From positions 1-6,609 of the forward strand of contig JAITQT010000063.1 of assembly GCA_031288745.1 (NCBI GenBank): a stretch of DNA of 6,609 nt. Direction: 5' to 3'. A model generated the notes under the pieces. That model had not been told where the DNA came from, did no database searches, and was given only the letters and a program-made list of their open reading frames with translations. The translations under genes were made by a program, and so were the position numbers. Below, one piece after another: positions 1 to 4,221 of the stretch (positions within the stretch are counted from its first letter, which is position 1; each line of letters starts with the position of its first letter). This stretch comes from Deltaproteobacteria bacterium. Lineage in GTDB: Bacteria; Desulfobacterota; Desulfarculia; Adiutricales; Adiutricaceae.

Positions 1-2
1 TT

Positions 3-233
3 ATGGCTACTGCCATTATTCAAAGGCTACAGAGAGATATACTCAGCAAGAGCAAAAAGAAAGACAAGATTAGTCTGGAAGGGGTATTCATGGCTCTTCG
101 AAACCAGAAATGCAAGGTCTACGCAAAGGACATCATACCTCAGGTGCCAGTTAAGAATGTTAATGCGGTCTACAACCTTCTTGGAATTGACTGCCCAATT
201 AAGATTAATAGAACCGAGACGATGTTGTGTTAA
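3..233 (+). CDS. C-terminal part of an unidentified protein, possibly a transposase
   Basis: This reading frame is open to the left edge, so the first ATG at position 3 may be internal and the gene probably begins outside the window; no ribosome-binding site can be judged. The visible 76 residues are basic and hydrophilic. They begin with a helix-like stretch (MATAIIQRLQRDIL), followed by a Lys-rich segment and then LEGVFMALRNQK, and end near NAVYNLLGIDCP. That layout (hydrophobic/Arg helix, a 'leucine-x-x-x-L' segment, then a final 'x-x-LGI-x-x-P') resembles the C-termini of IS4/IS1634-type DDE transposases as I remember them, but no catalytic residue is in view. Codon use is A/T-rich with AGA and AAG codons, unlike the GCC/GGC-rich ribosomal genes downstream, which fits foreign origin. 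It could equally be a lineage-specific hypothetical protein. Confident that it is a plausible reading frame, unsure of its identity. Confidence 0.4.
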   Translation: MATAIIQRLQRDILSKSKKKDKISLEGVFMALRNQKCKVYAKDIIPQVPVKNVNAVYNLLGIDCPIKINRTETMLC

Positions 234-919
234 ATTTTTCGGGAGCTATAGATAATTAAACCCGGCAAATACATTTTAAGGCGGTCTAACAAGTTGGTTA
301 GCATGGTGGTTAGCGAAGCTATAGAATCTAAGTTTCTTAACTTTTTGCTTGGTCGAACGACTTAAACCGTAAACAAGCTTATTGAACGGCTCCAAAAGGC
401 AATAGGAGTTTCTTTCATGATATCCTCGCAAAGGATCTCACAGGGCGCTTAAAGCCTTGGAAGGAGTGAGCCATGCTATCATCCATTCGGTCCTGAAGGC
501 GATGCATTTTAACGTCATTTCGGAAGTGGTAATAGGTTTTCTAATAACAACTAGAAAGGACTCAGTTTTTGTCTGCGAGTTTATACAAAAAATAAGAGCC
601 TAAAGAATAAAGAGACCTTAGCCCCCCTGGAGGCGGTAGGTGGGCCTTATTACTTAAAGCCCTTAATGTCTAGTGTGGTCATCCAGAAAACGGTAATCTC
701 CCAACCAAAGTTCAATTTAGGTGCTTAGCTGGGTCTACGAAAATAACGCCGATTTAGTAGACGCTTTAAATATTTTCACGGCCAGCTAGGTTGTACTTAA
801 GGACAGTGGATGGGATAAGCCATAAAGCCAGCCGACTAAATAACAACCCTCGCTAGAGACTTGAAGGCTTTCTGCTTTAGTTCAGTAGGAATCTCCTTCC
901 TTCCTTCAAGGAAGGGGGG
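234..919. other. Long noncoding region before tilS
   Basis: No convincing reading frame is visible here. The stretch holds a weak CGGG/CCCG pair just after the left gene (244-270), a hairpin at 620-647 (AGCCC-CCT against AGG-GGGCT with small mismatches), a perfect six-pair hairpin GTCTAC/GTAGAC (733-738 with 757-762), and the long element shared with the rpsG leader (separate entry). A degenerate echo of that element may lie around 503-561 (ATGCATTTTAAC, then AATAACAACTAGAAAGGACT). No good sigma70 promoter pair was found by eye, so the tilS promoter remains unplaced. No tRNA-like T-arm was seen on either strand. Confidence 0.6.
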
Positions 920-928
920 ATGTCAATA
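724..928 (+). repeat. Dispersed leader element, copy 1 (before tilS)
   Basis: This is a diverged copy of the element found before rpsG (3045-3268). In order it contains: a CTTAnnTGG-like start (724-732); the hairpin GTCTAC/GTAGAC (733-762); GCTTTAA followed by TTTTCaCGG (763-780); a 45-nt core at 822-866 that matches 3166-3210 at 38 of 45 positions without gaps, including TAACAACCCTC and AGAGACTTGAAG; an unconserved 28-nt spacer; a purine-arm hairpin (895-915); four extra G; and ATGTCAATA (920-928), which is the start of tilS. GCTTTAA and the core lie 59 nt apart here and 57 nt apart in copy 2. The order and spacing of the parts are kept while sequence drifts, as expected of a structured RNA leader. 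Function unknown. Confidence 0.65.
895..922 (+). promoter_or_regulatory. Hairpin masking the tilS ribosome-binding site
   Basis: CCTTCCTT (895-902) pairs perfectly with AAGGAAGG (908-915) across a 5-nt loop. T894, C893 and T892 can continue the stem with G916-G918, giving up to 11 pairs. The purine arm and the following G run are the only Shine-Dalgarno-like sequence before the ATG at 920, so in the folded RNA the site would be closed. This could act as a translational switch, such as a thermometer or a ligand- or protein-opened leader. That role is inferred; the pairing is seen. Confidence 0.5.
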
Positions 929-1990
929 TTTATGTTAGAAAGTACCAGCTGCGATAGGCCTTTAGGGCGGAGTATAAAAAAAAACTCTCTTTCCGAGCGC
1001 TTTGCCCAGGTCATGAGCGGCTTATGCCCCCTTTGGCCGCAAGGGCGATATCTGTGCGCCTTTTCTGGAGGAGGCGATTCCATGGCTCTCTTAGCCCTAT
1101 TAAGGGATTATTTGAGCCCCGATAATCTCTTGGCCGCTCATTTAGATCACTGTTTAAGGCCCAGTTCCGAGGCTGAGGCAAAAAAAGCTAAGGAGGCGGC
1201 GGAACATTTAGGCCTTGAATGCTGCGTAGAGAAAAGAGAGGTGAAGTTATTAGCTCAACAAAGGGGCAAGGGTTTGGAAGAAGCGGCTAGGTTTGCGCGC
1301 TATGAATTTTTAGAGCGCCAGTTAGACGACTGGGGGGGACATTGGCTCCTTACGGCTCACCAGGCTCAAGATCAGGCCGAAACCATAGTTTTGAAACTGG
1401 CCCGCGGCTCGGGGCCCGGGGGCTTAATGGGTATCCCGGCCCAAAGGGGCCGAATAATAAGGCCTCTTTTAAGTTTTGAGCGGGGTGAGCTGTTGGAATT
1501 TTTAAAAAGTCGCTCTTTGAGCTGGCTTGAGGATGAAAGCAACCAGGAAATTAAATTTAGTCGCAACCTAGTGCGCCACCGGGTGCTGCCTCAATTTGAA
1601 AGACTTAACCCGGCCTATTTGGCTGCCTTAAGCCGGGTTGCGAGGTTAGCTGCTGACGAGGAGCTTTTTTGGGACAATACCGTCAGCCGACTTAGCCGAA
1701 GCTTAACTCAAAGACTTGAACCTTGCCTCATTAAGTTAGAAGCGGCCGGCTTTATGGCTTTAAGCCTGGCCGAGCAAAGAAGATTGGTCGGCCGCCTTTT
1801 AAGGGATATATTGTCGCCGAAGGCTGACGGGGGTGAGCCTATCTCGCTTTTGAGCGTGGATATGGTTTTGGATTTAGCCCAGCGACCCGGGGCAGGAGGA
1901 CTAGATCTGCCTGGAGGCCGTAGAGTTGAGTGGGGCCAGGGTAACCTGTATTTTGGGCTTTGTTCGCGATTTAAATCAATATTTAGTTGA
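920..1990 (+). CDS. tilS: tRNA(Ile)-lysidine synthetase TilS
   Basis: TilS uses ATP to attach lysine to C34 of the CAU-anticodon isoleucine tRNA, making lysidine so that the tRNA reads AUA and is charged with isoleucine; it is cytosolic and normally essential. The 356-residue protein has the PP-loop SGGGDS (residues 49-54), HLDHCLRP (74-81), GKGLEEAARFARY (116-128), TAHQAQDQAETIVLKLARGS (145-164), RPLL (181-184) and the DESNQ..FSRNLVRHRVLP stretch (205-224). The length is within the family range, with a fairly short C-terminal domain. In the TAHHADDQAET block, as I know it, two positions differ (H to Q, and the first D to Q); the second D and the QAET are kept. ATG 920 follows the purine run directly. 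ATG 932 (M5) is in frame and 12 nt past the G run, and ATG 1013 would give the shorter N-terminus seen in E. coli, so the exact start is uncertain. No ftsH neighbour, a common partner elsewhere, is in view. Confidence 0.96.
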   Translation: MSIFMLESTSCDRPLGRSIKKNSLSERFAQVMSGLCPLWPQGRYLCAFSGGGDSMALLALLRDYLSPDNLLAAHLDHCLRPSSEAEAKKAKEAAEHLGLECCVEKREVKLLAQQRGKGLEEAARFARYEFLERQLDDWGGHWLLTAHQAQDQAETIVLKLARGSGPGGLMGIPAQRGRIIRPLLSFERGELLEFLKSRSLSWLEDESNQEIKFSRNLVRHRVLPQFERLNPAYLAALSRVARLAADEELFWDNTVSRLSRSLTQRLEPCLIKLEAAGFMALSLAEQRRLVGRLLRDILSPKADGGEPISLLSVDMVLDLAQRPGAGGLDLPGGRRVEWGQGNLYFGLCSRFKSIFS

Positions 1991-2007
1991 TAAGACCTAA
2001 GCGAAAA

Positions 2008-2033
2008 AAAAATAAAAAATATTTTTTATTTTT
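2008..2033. repeat. Perfect 26-bp A/T palindrome upstream of a promoter
   Basis: Five A, T, six A, TA, six T, A and five T form an exact inverted repeat, preceded by four more A. It lies 18 nt after the tilS stop and 24 nt before a strong -35 box. It may serve as a tilS transcription end, as bent or UP-element-like DNA feeding the promoter at 2057, or both. A GGG...CCC pair follows directly (2034-2046). The palindrome is seen; the roles are inferred. Confidence 0.5.
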
Positions 2034-2056
2034 GGGCTAAAAACCCTCATAAAGTC

Positions 2057-2085
2057 TTGACTTTAATTCAGCGATTTTGTATAAA
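2057..2085 (+). promoter_or_regulatory. Strong sigma70-type promoter
   Basis: TTGACT (2057-2062) and TATAAA (2080-2085) are separated by exactly 17 nt, with A/T tracts just upstream. Each box differs from consensus at one position. Transcription should begin near 2091-2093, about 485 nt before rpsL. It therefore drives either a separate small RNA ending near 2416, or the str genes through a very long leader. This is the best promoter in the window. Confidence 0.75.
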
Positions 2086-2090
2086 TGCTA

Positions 2091-2416
2091 AATCGCTTGG
2101 TTAGGCTCAAGCAAGCAACCGAGTAACCCTTTTGGCGCAAGGCTGCAAAAACGCGGTCGCGTGGAGCGCTCAAAAAGGCCAACTTGCTCAAAGCCGCTAG
2201 CAACCGATTCGCAAGAATCGGCCAATAATCGACGCTCCTAAGTCGGTTTGCCTATTTAGGATCGATACCTTCCCGGGTGTACCCAGATTCAAAGAGACGA
2301 TTTTTAGAACCCAATTTATTAGTTTACTAAAATGCGGTCTTCTAAAAATAGTTGAACCTCGAAATTAAGATTTCGGGCTTTGAAAAAGGGTCTTAAGGCC
2401 TGGTAAGGTCTTTTTT
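2091..2416 (+). ncRNA. Unidentified structured RNA or long rpsL leader
   Basis: Between the promoter at 2057 and the terminator-like hairpin at 2395 lie about 325 nt with no reading frame but many strong local helices: CTTGGTT/AACCGAG (2096-2102 with 2117-2123); CCTTTT plus GGCGC with GCGCT plus AAAAGG (2128-2138 with 2166-2178); CCGATTC closed by a GCAA tetraloop to GAATCGG (2204-2221); nested ATCGA/TCGAT and CCTAA/TTAGG (2228-2266); a perfect ten-pair helix ATTTTTAGAA (2300-2309 with 2340-2349); and CTCGAAAT/ATTTCGGG (2358-2377). I looked for the conserved blocks of tmRNA, RNase P RNA and SRP RNA and did not find them. It may be an independent small RNA or an attenuated leader of the str operon. 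The helices are seen; the RNA product is inferred. Confidence 0.5.
2395..2416 (+). terminator. Rho-independent terminator or attenuator
   Basis: AAGGCCT (2395-2401) pairs with AGGTCTT (2406-2412) across the GGTA loop with one G-U pair. The 3' arm runs into a T tract (2411-2416), with eight more T at 2421-2428. It ends the structured stretch about 160 nt before rpsL, so it would either define a small RNA or act as a conditional stop ahead of the ribosomal genes. Confidence 0.55.
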
Positions 2417-2488
2417 GTCGTTTTTTTTAGAAAAAAATAGTAAATTAAAAATAAATTTGATTAACTTCCCCTTTAGCTATGTTAATAA

Positions 2489-2513
2489 TTCCTCCTATAG
2501 GGTGGAGAGGATG
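2489..2513 (+). promoter_or_regulatory. Purine-arm hairpin plus ATGTTAAT before rpsL
   Basis: TTCCTCC (2489-2495) pairs with GGAGAGGA (2504-2511) with one bulged A. The purine arm is Shine-Dalgarno-like and is followed at once by ATGTTAAT. The arrangement copies the hairpin-ATGTCAATA ends of the elements before tilS and rpsG, though the upstream 45-nt core is absent here. It would mask the start of a short reading frame (2511-2588) that overlaps the rpsL start. Confidence 0.4.
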
Positions 2514-2588
2514 TTAATTTTGAAAGCTTTTAGACCTATAGACGGGTCGAACTATTTTCTCGGGGTAATAATAAGATGCCGACCATAA
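2511..2588 (+). CDS. Possible 25-residue leader peptide overlapping rpsL
   Basis: An ATG directly after a GGAGAGG run opens 25 codons (starting MLILKAFRPIDG) that end in TAA thirteen bases inside rpsL, in another frame. The rpsL start itself has only a weak GGGG ten bases upstream, so translation of this frame could deliver ribosomes to rpsL by coupling. The purine run touches the ATG, closer than ideal spacing. No family is recognised and the peptide itself may not matter. Tentative. Confidence 0.25.
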   Translation: MLILKAFRPIDGSNYFLGVIIRCRP

Positions 2589-2947
2589 ACCAGTTGATTC
2601 GCATTGGCCGCAAAGCGCAGATAAAAAAGAACACTGTGCCGGCTTTAAAGAGTTGCCCTCAAAAGCGTGGGGTTTGCATTAGGGTTTACACGGCTACTCC
2701 GAAAAAGCCTAACTCGGCTCTACGCAAAGTGGCTCGTGTGCGCTTAACTAATTCTATGGAAGTGACCTCCTATATCCCAGGCGAAGGGCATAACCTTCAA
2801 GAGCACTCGGTGGTTATGATTCGCGGCGGACGTGTTAAAGATCTCCCCGGCGTGCGTTATCACGTTATTCGCGGTACCTTGGATTCTATTGGCGTACAAA
2901 AGCGCCGTCAAGGCCGCAGTAAGTACGGGGCAAAAAAGCCTAAATAA
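2576..2947 (+). CDS. rpsL: 30S ribosomal protein S12
   Basis: S12 sits at the decoding centre of the 30S subunit and helps monitor codon-anticodon pairing. The 123-residue product is full length for the family. It opens with MPTINQLIRIGRK and carries CPQKRGVC (residues 27-34), TPKKPNSALRKVARVRLTN (41-59) and GRVKDLPGVRYHVIRGTLD (85-103). The lysines of TPKKPNS are intact, so nothing suggests classic streptomycin resistance, and the aspartate of KDLPG (D89), the residue methylthiolated in some bacteria, is present. The usual TTTPKK context reads TATPKK. The start is fixed by the conserved MPTINQL, with only a weak GGGG at 2562-2565 as ribosome-binding site. It lies 585 bases after tilS and 348 before rpsG, far more than the usual str operon spacing. 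Confidence 0.98.
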   Translation: MPTINQLIRIGRKAQIKKNTVPALKSCPQKRGVCIRVYTATPKKPNSALRKVARVRLTNSMEVTSYIPGEGHNLQEHSVVMIRGGRVKDLPGVRYHVIRGTLDSIGVQKRRQGRSKYGAKKPK

Positions 2948-3044
2948 TTTTTAGTCCTTATTTTAAAAAGGCCGTTTAAATAGCCTAAAATGAGTCTTGT
3001 TTTTTTTAAATTCCCAAATTAACCAGTTCTAACTACCAAGGGTC

Positions 3045-3268
3045 CTTAATGGAAGCGTCGAAAAAAACGTCTTCCTTCAGGGTGAAGAAATATGGCCCAT
3101 TGGTCGGTGCTTTAACTGTTTCCCGGATGGAGGGGCCCTAGCTCAATGCCTGGGAGAACATGACTATAAAGCCAACCTACGAATTAACAACCCTCTAAAG
3201 AGACTTGAAGCACCTGCTCTTAAGGCTCCAATTATTTCCCTTCCTTGCAGTAAGGGAGGATGTCAATA
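3045..3268 (+). repeat. Dispersed leader element, copy 2 (before rpsG)
   Basis: Parts in order: CTTAATGG (3045-3052); hairpin TCTTC/GAAGA (3070-3074 with 3084-3088), which differs in sequence from the hairpin of copy 1 but keeps pairing; an 18- to 20-nt insertion relative to copy 1; GCTTTAA then TTTCCCGG (3109-3125); the 45-nt core (3166-3210), 38/45 identical to 822-866; a 28-nt unconserved spacer; the hairpin at 3239-3259; and ATGTCAATA (3260-3268). A partial match upstream (TCCCAA, then GTTCTAA at 3012-3032) suggests the element may begin a little earlier. Pairing kept while bases change favours a functional RNA over a decaying insertion. Confidence 0.65.
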
Positions 3269-3277
3269 ACGATATAA
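3239..3277 (+). promoter_or_regulatory. Purine-arm hairpin and five-codon minicistron before rpsG
   Basis: CCTTCCTT (3239-3246) pairs with AAGGGAGG (3252-3259) across a 5-nt loop; the one base change from copy 1 (A to G) keeps pairing as G-U. The ATG at 3260 opens only MSITI before TAA at 3275, and rpsG begins 18 nt later with its own weak AAGGA at 3280-3284. In tilS the equivalent ATG is in frame with the gene, so the same module is used in two ways or the rpsG minicistron is incidental. Confidence 0.4.
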
Positions 3278-3295
3278 AAAAGGATAGATGACAAG

Positions 3296-3766
3296 ATGCC
3301 TAGGCGCAGAGAATTTTCCAAAAGAGACGCGACTGTCGATCCCAAGTACGGCAACAAGATGGTGGCTAGGTTTATCAACAATCTCTTGCGGCGTGGAAAA
3401 AAAAGTTCGGCTGAGCGCATCTTTTATGGGGCCATTGATCTTATAGCTGAAAAGACCAAAGACGACCCTATTAAGACCTTTGAAAAGGCCCTCGATCAGG
3501 TGCGTCCGGCCTTGGAAGTCAAAAGCCGCCGTGTTGGCGGCTCCACTTATCAGGTACCGGTAGAAATTAGACCTGAGCGGCGCTCCGCTCTATCAATACG
3601 CTGGCTAATAAACTACGCCCAGGCTAGGGGCGAAAAGGGCATGGTGGCCAAATTGGCTGCAGAGTTCATTGACGCTTCCCAAGGCCGGGGGGCCTCAGTT
3701 AAAAAACGCGAAGACACCCATAGAATGGCTGAGGCCAATAAGGCCTTTGCTCATTATCGCTGGTAA
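3296..3766 (+). CDS. rpsG: 30S ribosomal protein S7
   Basis: S7 is a primary 16S rRNA binder that starts assembly of the 30S head and lines the E-site/mRNA exit. The 156-residue product is full length: MPRRREFSKR start, DPKYGNKMVARFINNLLRRGKKS (15-37), the family signature RRVGGSTYQVPVEIRPERR (78-96), SIRWLINYA (100-108) and the VKKREDTHRMAEANKAFAHY end (135-154). The start is fixed by the conserved MPRRR. AAGGA about eleven bases upstream is a distant ribosome-binding site, and an out-of-frame ATG lies at 3288. In E. coli S7 represses the str operon by binding the rpsL-rpsG gap; here that gap is replaced by the dispersed element, so control may differ. Confidence 0.98.
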   Translation: MPRRREFSKRDATVDPKYGNKMVARFINNLLRRGKKSSAERIFYGAIDLIAEKTKDDPIKTFEKALDQVRPALEVKSRRVGGSTYQVPVEIRPERRSALSIRWLINYAQARGEKGMVAKLAAEFIDASQGRGASVKKREDTHRMAEANKAFAHYRW

Positions 3767-3804
3767 AAGGCGTCTTTCGTTTTGTGCCCGTTCGCAAATG
3801 AGAA

Positions 3805-3850
3805 TGTTGCGGGGCCAAGCCTACTGAAAGGGACGACCCATACCGCAACA
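3805..3850 (+). other. Compact fold with closed stem and two inner hairpins
   Basis: TGTTGCGG (3805-3812) pairs perfectly with CCGCAACA (3843-3850). Inside are two small hairpins, GGC-CAA-GCC (3813-3821) and GGG-ACGA-CCC (3830-3839), giving a three-way-junction shape 38 bases after the rpsG stop. No T run follows, so it is not a classic terminator. It may be a processing site or 3' end structure of the rpsL-rpsG message, or part of a fusA leader. I do not recognise a known riboswitch. Confidence 0.35.
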
Positions 3851-4157
3851 ATGGTAGCCCCCTATAGGAGCTAATTAATTTTAATATTAATCCAAGTTAA
3901 AATATATGGTTGGAGAAGAGAGCTAAGTAGAAACCTCAAAAGAAGTGATGTTAAGTTCTTAATGGTAGGCTAAAACTTAATTACAACTCGAAAGTCGCTA
4001 CCGGCCGCAACGTGGGGAAAAAAAGACTTGGGGAACGGTTACTTCTTAAAATAAAACTCTCTTTGAAAACTCTTATCTGCGGGCCAAGGCCTCGGCCTTG
4101 AGGGCGGTTTATTGGCTAAAAATCAAGGCCTAAAAAGGTTATCATAAAATTTAGCCC

Positions 4158-4189
4158 TTGCCCCAACTATAGTAACCGTAAGCTATAAT
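4158..4189 (+). promoter_or_regulatory. Possible fusA promoter
   Basis: A perfect TATAAT stands at 4184-4189, about 30 bases before the fusA start. The nearest -35-like box, TTGCCC at 4158-4163, is 20 nt away, longer than ideal. If real, it starts transcription near 4196 with a leader of about 23 nt, letting fusA be expressed apart from rpsL-rpsG. The large gap makes a separate promoter reasonable. Confidence 0.4.
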
Positions 4190-4206
4190 CTAACGCATTA
4201 TTTTTC

Positions 4207-4221
4207 AAAGGATTCGATTTG
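4207..4221 (+). promoter_or_regulatory. Ribosome-binding site fixing the TTG start of fusA
   Basis: AAAGGA at 4207-4212 is six bases from TTG at 4219-4221. The protein it starts begins MARQ, matching the usual EF-G N-terminus, so the TTG start is well supported even though it is a weak codon for an abundant protein. Confidence 0.7.

Larger units (their letters stand above)
2948..3295. other. Enlarged rpsL-rpsG gap
   Basis: These 348 bases contain no convincing gene. The left part is A/T-rich with a short AGGC/GCCT stem (2969-2972 with 2983-2986) and, 13 nt later, eight T (3000-3007); the gap makes this a poor intrinsic terminator. The rest is mostly copy 2 of the dispersed leader element. 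In E. coli the much shorter gap here is where S7 binds its own mRNA; whether this region takes that role cannot be told from sequence. Confidence 0.6.
3767..4218. other. Enlarged rpsG-fusA gap
   Basis: The 452 bases carry no convincing gene. Visible structure includes the junction-like fold at 3805-3850 (separate entry); a TAGC/GCTA hairpin with inner CC/GG (3855-3873); an A/T inverted repeat ATTAAT (3874-3879 with 3886-3891); GGTAG/CTACC (3964-3968 with 3998-4002) just after CTTAATGG (3959-3965, like the start of copy 2); and CAAGGC/GCCTTG around CTCG, near 4084-4100. TTACAACTCGAAAGTC (3981-3996) faintly resembles the core of the dispersed element. A promoter-like -10 box lies at 4184. Confidence 0.55.

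Noticed and set aside
631..660. c-di-GMP (GEMM) riboswitch suggested by GGCGGTAGGTGGG and a later AAAGCCA
   Set aside because: The blocks are in the wrong order and the expected CGCAAAGCC and receptor pairing are absent.
2091..2416. tmRNA, RNase P RNA or SRP RNA
   Set aside because: The tRNA-like ends and tag frame of tmRNA, the GAGGAAAGTCC block of RNase P RNA and the GGAAGCAGCC-type SRP loop were sought and not found on either strand.
2457..2488. Second rpsL promoter (TTGATT with extended TGTTAATAA)
   Set aside because: The spacing of 20 nt is poor, and a start near 2495 would remove the 5' arm of the conserved hairpin; A/T-rich sequence makes chance matches likely.
2948..3007. Intrinsic terminator after rpsL
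   Set aside because: The AGGC/GCCT stem has only four pairs and is 13 nt away from the T run, so it does not fit the usual form.
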